Part shown: one piece after another, positions 48,490 through 56,532 of the stretch | Layout: each line of letters opens with the position of its first letter | How positions within the stretch are numbered: the stretch's first letter is position 1 | Assembly (NCBI GenBank): GCA_017538795.1 | Contig: JAFYIE010000023.1 | Coordinates: 46,883 to 110,882 of the forward strand | Source: Bacteroidales bacterium | GTDB taxonomy: Bacteria > Bacteroidota > Bacteroidia > Bacteroidales > F082 | Length of the DNA stretch: 64,000 nt | Reading direction: 5' to 3' | The notes under the pieces: generated by a model | What the model was told of the DNA's origin: nothing | Seen by the model: only the letters and a program-made list of their open reading frames with translations | Database searches by the model: none | Translations under genes and position numbers: made by a program

Positions 48490-49557
48490 ATGAAAAACGA
48501 ACTGAAATTATATGGCGAGATCTTCCCGGACACCGAGAATTCGGCCAAACGATTTATCGAGAGGCTGAACGAAGCTTGTGAGGGCAGTAATGATGTGATC
48601 AACCTGCATATTCACTGTTATGGCGGCAGCGTGATTGAAGGTAATCTGATATACAATGCCATAGCACAGTGCAAGAAGCCTGTTGATGTGTATGTTGACG
48701 GCTTGGCGGCAAGTATGGGCAGCGTGATAATAATGGCGGCCAGAAAGATATATATGGCCAAAAACGCCTTCCTTATGGTGCATGCGCCTTCAGCCTGTGT
48801 CGTCGGAACTGCCGAAGAGATGGAAAAAGAGGCATTGTTGCTGCGCAAGATGGAAAATGTCTTGATAGCGGCATACGCCAAAAGAACCGGCAATAAAGAA
48901 GACGATATTAAGGAATGGATGAAGGGTGACAACTGGTTCTCGGCTGAAGATGCTCTTCTGGAAAACTTGTGCGACGGGGTCGTTGACGTGTTCGATGCCG
49001 ACATCCTGCCAAAAGACGTGGAAATCACGAAGCTGTCTGCAAGCGCACTGATGCGCCATGCGGCTTTATTTAATAACCTAAATAAACATCAAGAAATGGA
49101 CAAGAAAAGTCTTATTGAAAAATTCGGGCTCACCGGAGTGACCCCCGATCCATCGGATGCTGAAATAATGGCGGCACTCGAGGCGAAGTTCAATGAGGGC
49201 ACCAACGGAAAGAAGGCGGCTGAAGAGGAACTCGCAAACATGAAAAAGAAACAAATCACAGACGCGGTCAGTGAGGCTATCAAAGCCAACAAGATCCCTG
49301 AGAGCCAGCGTGCCAACTATGTGGCTATTGGCGAGAACAACGGCATCGAGACACTCACCTCAATCCTCGGCGAAATCAAGGTGGCACAACCTTCGATTAT
49401 CGGAGCTCTCGGCAAACAAGGCGGCTCGCCATCCAATGAGCGCGACAGCTGGGACTGGGAAAAGTGGCAGGCGAACGACCCTCGCGGGCTTGAAAAGATG
49501 AAAGTTGAGGATCCTGACAAATTCAAGGCATTGTATGATGCCAAGTATTCAAAATAA
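48490..49557 (+). CDS. Prohead protease (ClpP-type) fused to scaffold
   Basis: 355 residues from MKNELKLYGEIFPDTENSAK; a GTG 18 bases earlier is possible. Residues 10-170 form a ClpP/S49-like protease: LHIHCYGGSVIEGNLIYNAI, DGLAASMGSVIIMAARK (nucleophile Ser) and FLMVHAPSA (His). After about residue 203 a helical scaffold-like region begins (MDKKSLIEKFGL...EEELANMKKKQIT). In Mu the I protease and Z scaffold arise from one gene in the same way. Confidence 0.85.
   Translation: MKNELKLYGEIFPDTENSAKRFIERLNEACEGSNDVINLHIHCYGGSVIEGNLIYNAIAQCKKPVDVYVDGLAASMGSVIIMAARKIYMAKNAFLMVHAPSACVVGTAEEMEKEALLLRKMENVLIAAYAKRTGNKEDDIKEWMKGDNWFSAEDALLENLCDGVVDVFDADILPKDVEITKLSASALMRHAALFNNLNKHQEMDKKSLIEKFGLTGVTPDPSDAEIMAALEAKFNEGTNGKKAAEEELANMKKKQITDAVSEAIKANKIPESQRANYVAIGENNGIETLTSILGEIKVAQPSIIGALGKQGGSPSNERDSWDWEKWQANDPRGLEKMKVEDPDKFKALYDAKYSK
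49096..49557 (+). CDS. Internal in-frame start for a scaffold protein (Z-like)
   Basis: ATG 49096 is in frame with the protease gene and begins MDKKSLIEKFGLTGVTPDPS. A product of 153 residues would be the scaffold alone. Phage Mu Z and lambda Nu3 use such internal starts. The Shine-Dalgarno sequence is weak, as is usual for Bacteroidota. Confidence 0.45.
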   Translation: MDKKSLIEKFGLTGVTPDPSDAEIMAALEAKFNEGTNGKKAAEEELANMKKKQITDAVSEAIKANKIPESQRANYVAIGENNGIETLTSILGEIKVAQPSIIGALGKQGGSPSNERDSWDWEKWQANDPRGLEKMKVEDPDKFKALYDAKYSK

Positions 49558-49573
49558 CAAAAACACCAACAAT

Positions 49574-50620
49574 ATGAAAAAATTCTTTGCATTAATCCTT
49601 GCGGTGGTGGTTAACTGCATCTTCGGCGCGACATTGGCCACAGCAGCTGGCGTGGCGCCTGTTCTCGGAGCGGTGGCGCTAAACGCCGTCGGATGTGTCC
49701 ACATGTTGCCTGCTGGCAGCCTATTATCAGGTGTATATACTGAAGTGTGGACGGGCCAGATTATTGAAAAACTGCGTGAAGACGAAAAGGGGACATTCCT
49801 TGATGGTATAGAGGATTTTAGTGCCTTTGCCGAGAATGATGTCGTTCATCTTGTGGCGGAAGGAGCTGACCCTGATGTACTCATTAATAACACAGAATAT
49901 CCTATACCTGGGCAGAATCTTAACGATACCGATGTGCCAATTAGTCTTGACAAATTCCAGACCAAGAAAACACCTGTTACCGATGATGAACTTTATGCGA
50001 TTTCATACGACAAAATGGCAAGTGTGAAGAGACGCCATGGCAAATCCATAACAAATCAAAAACTTGCGAAGGCAATCTATAACATTGCCCCTAATAGCCA
50101 TACCGCCTCGACTCCAATTGTCGAGACATCCGGCGAGGTTGACAACGGCAGACAGCGTATTACAAGAGCCGATATCATCAAACTCAAGCAATACTTTGAC
50201 GATATGAATGTTCCGGAGGAGGGACGCCGTCTTGTGTTATGCAGCGATCATGTGAATGATTTGCTGTTGCTTGACCAGGCTTTCAAAGACCAATACCACA
50301 ATTACAAAACTGGCAAGATTAGCGACATGTATAGTTTTGAAATCTATGAAAGGAACGCTATGCCAGTGTATTCAACAGATGGTACCAAAAAATCATTTGG
50401 AGCAATTGCGGGACCAGGGGAATTTCGTGCTTCAGTGGCTTTTTCAACAAGCATGGTTTGGAAGGCTACAGGCGGAACCAAGATGTACTATCGCGAAGCG
50501 GCCACAGACCCGGACTACCAGCAGAATTCAATTAACTTCCGTCATTACTTCAAGGCGGCAAGATTCAAGAACGAGGCTGTCGGTGCAATCATGTCGAAGG
50601 CTGTTACGTCACAAAACTGA
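49574..50620 (+). CDS. Major capsid protein
   Basis: 348 residues from MKKFFALILAVVVNCIFGAT. The core resembles the Mu-like capsids of Bacteroidota phages: VYTEVWTGQIIEKLREDEKG, NDVVHLVAEGADPDVLINNT, TPVTDDELYAISYDKM. The N-terminus (residues 1-45) is strongly hydrophobic like a signal peptide, which is odd for a capsid; it may be removed by the prohead protease. A GC-rich hairpin follows the stop. Confidence 0.85.
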   Translation: MKKFFALILAVVVNCIFGATLATAAGVAPVLGAVALNAVGCVHMLPAGSLLSGVYTEVWTGQIIEKLREDEKGTFLDGIEDFSAFAENDVVHLVAEGADPDVLINNTEYPIPGQNLNDTDVPISLDKFQTKKTPVTDDELYAISYDKMASVKRRHGKSITNQKLAKAIYNIAPNSHTASTPIVETSGEVDNGRQRITRADIIKLKQYFDDMNVPEEGRRLVLCSDHVNDLLLLDQAFKDQYHNYKTGKISDMYSFEIYERNAMPVYSTDGTKKSFGAIAGPGEFRASVAFSTSMVWKATGGTKMYYREAATDPDYQQNSINFRHYFKAARFKNEAVGAIMSKAVTSQN

Positions 50621-50632
50621 TTTGATTAACCA

Positions 50633-50651
50633 AGGGGGCTCTGCGCCCCCT
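50633..50651 (+). promoter_or_regulatory. GC-rich hairpin after the capsid gene
   Basis: AGGGGGC, TCTGC, GCCCCCT: a 7-bp stem. There is no T run behind it, so it more likely protects or processes the abundant capsid mRNA than terminates it. Confidence 0.6.
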
Positions 50652-50667
50652 ACAACAATGTAATATT

Positions 50668-50835
50668 ATGGCAAACAATACAGAATCAACAATGGAAAAA
50701 AAAGCCAAGGAATTGATGAAAAAACTTTCTGTCAAAGAGGTTTATTCCAATTCCAAGAAAGAGTTTTTCACGTCATTCAATCTCGCTGTCAACAGTGAAG
50801 GCGGTGACGCTTCAAAAATCAAAACATACAAATAA
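50668..50835 (+). CDS. Small phage protein between capsid and sheath
   Basis: 55 residues, helical and basic (ESTMEKKAKELMKKLSVKEV). Ends 2 bases before the sheath gene. No family is recognised; position suggests a head-completion or tail-linked protein. Confidence 0.6.
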   Translation: MANNTESTMEKKAKELMKKLSVKEVYSNSKKEFFTSFNLAVNSEGGDASKIKTYK

Positions 50836-50837
50836 CT

Positions 50838-52109
50838 ATGGGAAATTTAAAAGGTGTAGATATACAGCGCGGTGCCATCGGCCCGGCTGTCAACGGTAAC
50901 AAGGACTCCGTCTGCGGCCTCCTTGCCAATGGCCCTGCTGTGGCCGCTGGTAGCGGTGCCGTGGGTATCGCCCTTGGAGAGACCGTCAAGTTCACATCAG
51001 TGGCCGACGCTGAAGCTTTGGGCATCAACGAGGCTTATGACACTACCAACAAGGTGCGTGTTTACCGTCATATTTCGGAGTTCTTCCGCATCTGTAAAGA
51101 AGGCACTTTGTACCTGATGCTGTACAGCGGAACTCCGTCAGATGCGTTTGGTAATACATACGGAAAGAGAATGATTGCCGATTCCAACGGCGAAATCAGA
51201 GTTGTCGCCATCGCCTATAACCCTGACGAAAACTACGAGCCGACAAACGTGAATGGCATCGACGACAACGTCTATGCGGCCATCTCCGCCGGTCAAGTTT
51301 TCTATGACTGGACTTATGAAACGTTCCGCCCATGTCAGATTGTCCTCGAAGGTAGAGGTTATGCGGCTGTGACATCGGCATCAGCTCTCGATCTGCGCAA
51401 CATCACAATCGGCGGATCCGTGCTGGAGGCGTTCAAGGTCTCTGTCTGTATCGGACAGGACTGGGACTACGCCGAGACACAAAATGCCGTCGGCAAGAAA
51501 TTCGCTGATGTTGGAACGATGCTCGGCAGTATCGCCTTGCGTCCAGTAAACCACAACATCGGCGAAGTTGAAGGTGGTGACATCTCAAGTGCCAAAAGAG
51601 GTATCTGGGTCACAGCCGGACTCAGCAACCATAACAAAATCACGGCAGAGGAATCATCCCTCGAAACACTTGACACCAAGGGTTATATCTTCGCAATCTC
51701 CTATACCGGTAGATCGGGTTACTACTGGAACAATGACCACACCTGTACGCCTGTAATCCAGGATAAGGACGGTTATTTCAATGAGTACACCATCAGCTAC
51801 GGTCGCACCCACGACAAAGCCGTCCGCGAGCTTAGGACTGCACTTCTCCCACAAGTGAAGAGCACACAGCCTGTTGATCCAGAGACGGGTAAGTTGCCTC
51901 AAGCCATAGTGGGTTATTTCGACGCTCTCGGCGATGATGTTTTCGCAAGAATGGCTTCATCTGGCGAGATAACACAAGGCAAGACCACAACAGACCCTGA
52001 CAGTAATTTGCTGGTCATGCCTCGAGAACTGAAGGTGTCGTTTGTCATCGTGCCGACAGGCCAAATCGACGTAATCAAAGGAACTATCAATCTTAAAACA
52101 AGTATTTAG
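50838..52109 (+). CDS. Tail sheath protein (DUF2586-like)
   Basis: 423 residues. RGAIGPAVNGNKDSVCGLLA at the start, FRPCQIVLEGRGYAAVTSAS in the middle, and a C-terminal domain with LKVSFVIVPTGQIDVIKGTI that closes as sheath proteins do. A sheath shows the phage has a contractile tail. Confidence 0.85.
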   Translation: MGNLKGVDIQRGAIGPAVNGNKDSVCGLLANGPAVAAGSGAVGIALGETVKFTSVADAEALGINEAYDTTNKVRVYRHISEFFRICKEGTLYLMLYSGTPSDAFGNTYGKRMIADSNGEIRVVAIAYNPDENYEPTNVNGIDDNVYAAISAGQVFYDWTYETFRPCQIVLEGRGYAAVTSASALDLRNITIGGSVLEAFKVSVCIGQDWDYAETQNAVGKKFADVGTMLGSIALRPVNHNIGEVEGGDISSAKRGIWVTAGLSNHNKITAEESSLETLDTKGYIFAISYTGRSGYYWNNDHTCTPVIQDKDGYFNEYTISYGRTHDKAVRELRTALLPQVKSTQPVDPETGKLPQAIVGYFDALGDDVFARMASSGEITQGKTTTDPDSNLLVMPRELKVSFVIVPTGQIDVIKGTINLKTSI

Positions 52110-52111
52110 TC

Positions 52112-52534
52112 ATGAACGAGACCATTATATCAAGAAAAGGTAAGGCTTACTCCGACGGCGATGTCCATATTGCCATGCTTGGCACTATCGACCACGAGGT
52201 GACTAAGATTGACTACGATATGAAACAGGCTCACACGCCGCATTATTCTCTCGGTTCCGTCGACCCGACTAGTTACAGTCAGGGCAGGAAAGAGTACGCA
52301 TGTTCTCTTGGATTGCGCCTTAAAAGCGCTTCGGCGATTGAGAAGGCTGCAGGTGTTTCGCTTACGGAAATCAAACCGTTCCCAATTGTGGTTGTGGTAG
52401 TGAACGAGGAAAACGAAATCATCAAGGATATCCTCACCGTCAAATTCAAAGAGCAGAAAAGAAGCTACGGGGACAAAGACGATGTCGTGTGCGAATATGA
52501 CATGTTCTGTCTCGGTATACAATTCAATGTTTAA
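52112..52534 (+). CDS. Tail tube protein
   Basis: 140 residues with a beta-rich layout (VTKIDYDMKQAHTPHYSLGS, TVKFKEQKRSYGDKDDVVCE). It follows the sheath, as the tube gene does in Mu (gpM). Assignment mostly from order and length. Confidence 0.7.
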   Translation: MNETIISRKGKAYSDGDVHIAMLGTIDHEVTKIDYDMKQAHTPHYSLGSVDPTSYSQGRKEYACSLGLRLKSASAIEKAAGVSLTEIKPFPIVVVVVNEENEIIKDILTVKFKEQKRSYGDKDDVVCEYDMFCLGIQFNV

Positions 52535-52546
52535 AACATTAGTGTA

Positions 52547-52903
52547 ATGGAAAAAGAAAACACAAAAAAAGCGGCCAAGCTGCCGGAAGGTGTCACAGAA
52601 GCTGACATCAAAGCTTTCAAGGAAAAACATGGACAGAACAAAGTTATGCTCGCATCACTGCCTCTTGATGATGACGGCGACGAGTATTTCGATGTCATCA
52701 TTACAGTCCCGACACGCAAGGTAATCTCAGAGTTCGAGAAATGGGTTGACAAGAACCCTGACAAGGCGAAGGAAATCATGGTCAACGCCTGTCTGCTTAC
52801 AGGCAAGGAGCGCGTCAAAGCTGATGACGGCTTGTTCCTCGGAGCGTTCGATGCCATCAGCAAAGTAATGCCAGTCCGTACAGCCATCATAAAAAACTTA
52901 TAG
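52547..52903 (+). CDS. Tail assembly chaperone, short form (Mu gp41-like)
   Basis: 118 residues. LDDDGDEYFDVIITVPTRKV, SEFEKWVDKNPDKAKEIMVN and LLTGKERVKADDGLFLGAFD match tail chaperones by length and layout. The stop TAG (52901) lies three bases after a slippery heptamer. The longer form is listed next. Confidence 0.8.
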   Translation: MEKENTKKAAKLPEGVTEADIKAFKEKHGQNKVMLASLPLDDDGDEYFDVIITVPTRKVISEFEKWVDKNPDKAKEIMVNACLLTGKERVKADDGLFLGAFDAISKVMPVRTAIIKNL

Positions 52904-53112
52904 AAGGTTATCCCAGGATTGACTTAGAGCTTGACGGGGATAGCCTCTATCGCGAACTATCCAACAATATAAGAAGGATTGACGCGGCTTTGAGTTTTTT
53001 CTTCCACATACCGTTTCCGGAGGAACTCCCTGACGAAGTGTGGATAGAAAAATGGAGGCAGATCGAATGGCTATCTGAAAAAGGTTTGTTAGGAGTAAAA
53101 TTGCCACAATGA
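52547..53112 (+). CDS. Tail assembly chaperone, -1 frameshift product
   Basis: A AAA AAC at 52891-52897 sits in the zero frame as AUA AAA AAC. Slipping back one base there continues for 71 codons (LIEGYPRIDLELDGDSLYRE...VKLPQ) to TGA 53110-53112, for a total of 188 residues. Eight bases after the heptamer, GGTTATCCC (52906-52914) pairs with GGGATAGCC (52937-52945). Tail chaperones of many phages are made this way. The extension has the coding feel of a real protein and ends overlapping the next start. Confidence 0.85.
52891..52945 (+). promoter_or_regulatory. Programmed -1 frameshift signal
   Basis: Slippery A AAA AAC (52891-52897), spacer of 8 bases, 9-bp stem 52906-52914 with 52937-52945 (one G.U pair) and a 22-base loop. 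This is the textbook geometry for -1 frameshifting. Confidence 0.85.
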
Positions 53113-53753
53113 TTGTAGTAGAATTGTCAAAACGGTATCTGTCGGCGTTCGGTTGTATCCCGAGCGGCTACCCTGATACGGCCACGATAGAAGACAACAT
53201 CAAAGCCGGCATTGAAAGGGCTGCTTTGAACATCGGGCGCGGAAGGGCAAACATCGGCATCATGTCCGCTAACATGAGACGGTTCGTCACTAATGTGAAC
53301 GGCGTAAGCTGGGCAAATTTTACTCTGAGAAATGGCGGTACATACTATAAATTCGCCAACACCCTGTTCTATGAGGAACTTCCTGGGGTGTTGGCACCTC
53401 CGCCAATGGTCTCGTTCACAAGGGATAAAAACATCAAGAAAACCAGCATCGACGGCAGTGACTTTGAAGTTGTTGAGTGTTTTGGACTCAAACCTTGGAA
53501 GATAACGATATCAGGAATTCTGATAGACATGGACAACCATCAGTACCCGTCATCAAAGATGCGTTCATTCAGAACTATCTTCGAGACCAACGACATATTC
53601 GACGTGCTGGAGTCGCAGATCTTCGAGGATTTGGGCATCCAGTCAATCTACATCGAACGTCTGGACGAACTGAAGGTGCTTGAAGACTATCAGGACACCG
53701 TCCAATTCAAGATGACGGCGTACAGTATCAAACCGCTCGAATTTTTTATTTAA
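53109..53753 (+). CDS. DUF6046-like baseplate or tail protein
   Basis: 214 residues. DFEVVECFGLKPWKITISGI and DMDNHQYPSSKMRSFRTIFE are the most telling parts. In Mu-like phages a circularisation/tail protein (gp43) lies here. Convergent 4-base overlap with the moron at 53750. Confidence 0.6.
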   Translation: MIVVELSKRYLSAFGCIPSGYPDTATIEDNIKAGIERAALNIGRGRANIGIMSANMRRFVTNVNGVSWANFTLRNGGTYYKFANTLFYEELPGVLAPPPMVSFTRDKNIKKTSIDGSDFEVVECFGLKPWKITISGILIDMDNHQYPSSKMRSFRTIFETNDIFDVLESQIFEDLGIQSIYIERLDELKVLEDYQDTVQFKMTAYSIKPLEFFI

Positions 53754-54067
53754 CGGATGCCATGGGAATCATAGGAAAACGCAACGGTAAAATCAGGATA
53801 ATCCTCAACAAACTGAACTGTGAAGTCGGGGTATTCATCCACAATCTGCCACTCGCAACAAGTGTGGGACGTCTCGCTGACAGTCTTCACAACTATGTCG
53901 GGGTATTCGTCGGTGACCTTAATCCTGAAGTCCGGGTATTCAGTTACAATCTTCACCCTGCCATGCAGAGGAATGCCTTTGCAGCTGCAGGAATCCTTAT
54001 CAATCGGCTCCCTGGATACAAATACAGGCAGCAGCACAAGTATAAGACTGTATATTAGACTTTTCAT
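53750..54067 (-). CDS. DUF6150-like moron with YPDF repeats
   Basis: 105 residues from MKSLIYSLILVLLPVFVSRE, a signal peptide. The rest is a repeat of a hydrophobic strand motif: TEYPDFRIKV, DEYPDIVVKT, DEYPDFTVQF, EDYPDFTVAF. This matches the DUF6150 pattern. It is the only leftward gene in a 15-kb rightward block, with its own promoter, which is the mark of a moron. Function unknown, probably periplasmic. A rightward open frame at 53762-54058 is a shadow of the repeat. Confidence 0.75.
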   Translation of the reverse strand: MKSLIYSLILVLLPVFVSREPIDKDSCSCKGIPLHGRVKIVTEYPDFRIKVTDEYPDIVVKTVSETSHTCCEWQIVDEYPDFTVQFVEDYPDFTVAFSYDSHGIR

Positions 54068-54071
54068 ACCG

Positions 54072-54105
54072 CAAAGATAGTAAAAAAAATGTACGTAGTG
54101 CCAAA
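54072..54105 (-). promoter_or_regulatory. Promoter of the moron, apparently leaderless
   Basis: Minus strand: TTTG (54105-54102), 22 bases, TATCTTTG (54079-54072), then CGGT and the ATG. The start codon lies 4 bases after the -7 box, so the mRNA would begin at or just before the ATG. Confidence 0.65.
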
Positions 54106-55111
54106 ATCTGAGATAAAAATCGGTGACGTCATGTTTTATGGCGACAACAGCGGCATTTCCGCTGTCGAGATAGACTCGTCGGTTCGCAACCTCGGTGGTA
54201 CCGCCAAGATTACCATACCGCGCAATTTCAAAAAACGTGATGGCAAAGGCATTCTTGACTGCATCAAAGTGAGCGACCCTGTCAGCATCAGTCTTGGATA
54301 TAATGACACTATTAACCTGGAGTTCACCGGGTTCGTTTCGCACATCGGCGACGGCACGCCTATTGTCATAGAGTGCGACGACGAGTGGTACAGATGGAAA
54401 AAAGCCGAACATCTGTCAAAGTCATGGAAAGAGACCACGCTTGCCGAGGTACTTCGGTTCACGTTTGCCGGTTGCACTGTCGAATGCCCTGATGTCAACC
54501 TATCGGGTGGATTCATTATCAAGAATGCTACACCTTACGAGGTAGTGAAAGGTCTGAAGGAGTCATACGGATTCTACACCAGGCTGAAGGATGGCAAGGT
54601 GAGCTGCTTCTTCCCGTTCGAGTTCACTGGTTATGAGACGCACACCTATGTGTTCGGAACGCGTGATGCCGATATTCTCCAGTCGCTTCAAAGCAGAAAC
54701 CTTAGCCCTAACATAGCGGAAAACAAGCTGACATTCACACGCAAAGAGGATGTCAAGCTTAACATCACAGCTGTGGCCAAACAGCGCGACGGCAAAGATA
54801 TTAAAGTCCAAATAGGCAGTACTGACGCTGATGCCCAGAAAAGGACACTTACATACGGCAACGAGATAATGTCTGAAGCGGACTTAAGGAGAAAAGCAGA
54901 GCAGGATATGCAAAGACTGTCATACGACGGGTTCAGGGGCGATATCACGGGGTTTGGTGTTCCGCAGACAAAAGCAGGTGACAGCCTCAGGATTGTTGAT
55001 GGTGAGAACCCTGAACGTGAAGGCATTTATCTCATCGAGAGTGTCAAGCTTACATACAGTATCAGCGGCGGCTTCCGCAGAAAAAATACATTGTCATTTA
55101 AAATCAGTTAG
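54089..55111 (+). CDS. Baseplate hub protein (Mu gp44-like)
   Basis: 340 residues. Beta-rich, with SGISAVEIDSSVRNLGGTAK and a C-terminus with PQTKAGDSLRIVDGENPERE, as in hub/D-type proteins. It starts 21 bases from the divergent moron. Confidence 0.75.
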   Translation: MYVVPKSEIKIGDVMFYGDNSGISAVEIDSSVRNLGGTAKITIPRNFKKRDGKGILDCIKVSDPVSISLGYNDTINLEFTGFVSHIGDGTPIVIECDDEWYRWKKAEHLSKSWKETTLAEVLRFTFAGCTVECPDVNLSGGFIIKNATPYEVVKGLKESYGFYTRLKDGKVSCFFPFEFTGYETHTYVFGTRDADILQSLQSRNLSPNIAENKLTFTRKEDVKLNITAVAKQRDGKDIKVQIGSTDADAQKRTLTYGNEIMSEADLRRKAEQDMQRLSYDGFRGDITGFGVPQTKAGDSLRIVDGENPEREGIYLIESVKLTYSISGGFRRKNTLSFKIS

Positions 55112-55114
55112 GAT

Positions 55115-55639
55115 ATGGAAGAGCAGCTGATAGAACTGATCAAGAAGATAATGAAAAAGAACTTGCCCGTCATGGCAAGTACCGGTATAGCGTCAAATAT
55201 TGACGAAAGCAAACGAATTTGTGATATCAAGGTTAATGACGATATAACGCTGTTTAATTGCCGTTTAAACGCTATTATTGACAGCTATGAGAGCAACATC
55301 TTGATTGTTCCCAAGGACGGAAGCCAAGTGGCCTACTTTCTTGTTGAGAACCAGGACACCAACGCCATCGTCATCGGATATACTGAGATAGACAAAGTAA
55401 TAGTTAAAATAGGCAGCCTGTCACTCAGCATTGAAGCCGAATCTGTAAAGGTGGACGGGGGCGACAGCGGCAAAATATCAATCTTCAACAAGTCGCAAAA
55501 CCTTTCAAAGCTTTTGTCGGAACTTATTGACGAGATAACAAAACTGACGGTGACCACATCGGCGGGGCCCTCAGGCACCCCGATAAACACCGCACAATTC
55601 ACAACAATAAAACAGAAACTGACACAACTGATGGAATGA
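55115..55639 (+). CDS. Baseplate spike/assembly protein (Mu gp45-like)
   Basis: 174 residues. An OB-like beta domain (IASNIDESKRICDIKVNDDI, QVAYFLVENQDTNAIVIGYT) then a helical tail. Order in the baseplate block fits gp45. No metal-tip motif is evident. Confidence 0.6.
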   Translation: MEEQLIELIKKIMKKNLPVMASTGIASNIDESKRICDIKVNDDITLFNCRLNAIIDSYESNILIVPKDGSQVAYFLVENQDTNAIVIGYTEIDKVIVKIGSLSLSIEAESVKVDGGDSGKISIFNKSQNLSKLLSELIDEITKLTVTTSAGPSGTPINTAQFTTIKQKLTQLME

Positions 55640-55640
55640 T

Positions 55641-55886
55641 ATGGCACTAAACAAAGCAATACTTCAAAAAGCTATCGCCGATGCGTTTGCAGAGCAGAGA
55701 AATTTAAAGTCAGACCCGGAATCTGCTGCCACCAAACTTGCTGATGCAATTGCAACGGCCATTGACGACTATATCAAATCAGGTGACGTGTCGGTTACAA
55801 CACAGGTCACAGGTACGTGTGCCACACCTTCAGGGGCTGGATCCATCGCAGGTACCGGCGTGTGCACTAACGGTAAAATGTCATGA
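55641..55886 (+). CDS. Small phage protein
   Basis: 81 residues with a helical front (KAILQKAIADAFAEQRNLKS) and a Gly/Thr-rich tail (TGTCATPSGAGSIAGTGVCT). Overlaps the next gene by 4 bases. Family not recognised, possibly a baseplate component. Confidence 0.6.
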   Translation: MALNKAILQKAIADAFAEQRNLKSDPESAATKLADAIATAIDDYIKSGDVSVTTQVTGTCATPSGAGSIAGTGVCTNGKMS

Positions 55887-56167
55887 GAAAGGATTTGACA
55901 CTTGACACGGAGACGGGCGACCTGGTTTTCACAAATGGAGACCTCGCCATCGGCGATTCAGATGAGCAGAACGCCCTGCTGATATTGGATGCCGAAAAAG
56001 GGGAATACAAGGAGTATCCGCAGGTTGGAGTCGGATTACGCAAATATCTGAAATCAACAGGTAGGGAACGCGAGATACGTAGGGAGATAGCTGTACAGCT
56101 CGGACTTGACGGATACGACAACGCAAACATTGAGACAGACAACGGAACAATAAAAATAGAGATATGA
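55883..56167 (+). CDS. Baseplate wedge protein (gp25/W-like, Mu gp46-like)
   Basis: 94 residues. ETGDLVFTNGDLAIGDSDEQ, NALLILDAEKGEYKEYPQVG and GLRKYLKSTG are typical of the small gp25/W family. Overlaps neighbours on both sides by 4 bases. Confidence 0.8.
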   Translation: MRKDLTLDTETGDLVFTNGDLAIGDSDEQNALLILDAEKGEYKEYPQVGVGLRKYLKSTGREREIRREIAVQLGLDGYDNANIETDNGTIKIEI

Positions 56168-56532
56168 CAACACTTGAACTTGTAAGGTTTTTCAAAAAAG
56201 CCGGATACACAATCGGACGTCTTTTCATTGATGGCGCGGCTTTCTGTGACACGCTTGAGCCGGCTATGGCATCGGGTATAATCATACCTGAAGGCGAATA
56301 CACTGTAAAGGTGACGTATTCACCCAAATTCCGCAGGATGCTCCCTTTAATAGATGTACCAGGACGGGAAGGAATCAGGATGCACAGAGGGAACACTGTA
56401 ATGGATACCCAAGGATGCGTGCTTGTGGGATACAACACCAAAGAAGGTGTCATAACAAGCTCGGCAGTATGCGAGACAAAGCTGGTTGAAATGCTTGAGA
56501 AAGAAAACAAAATCAAAATAATCGTAAAATGA
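56164..56532 (+). CDS. DUF5675 family protein, probable lysis enzyme
   Basis: 122 residues. IGRLFIDGAAFCDTLEPAMA, GEYTVKVTYSPKFRRMLPLI and IRMHRGNTVMDTQGCVLVGY (HRGN and QGC) match DUF5675, found in phage lysis cassettes. The two genes after it look like holin/spanin partners. Activity on peptidoglycan is inferred only. Confidence 0.75.
   Translation: MTTLELVRFFKKAGYTIGRLFIDGAAFCDTLEPAMASGIIIPEGEYTVKVTYSPKFRRMLPLIDVPGREGIRMHRGNTVMDTQGCVLVGYNTKEGVITSSAVCETKLVEMLEKENKIKIIVK

Noticed and set aside
52937-52951. GATAG/CTATC hairpin as frameshift stimulator
   Set aside because: It lies 40 bases after the heptamer; the 9-bp stem beginning 8 bases after it fits much better.
53762-54058. 98-codon plus-strand frame with internal repeats
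   Set aside because: The repeat derives from the YPDF motif of the minus-strand moron; the minus protein has a signal peptide and a promoter.
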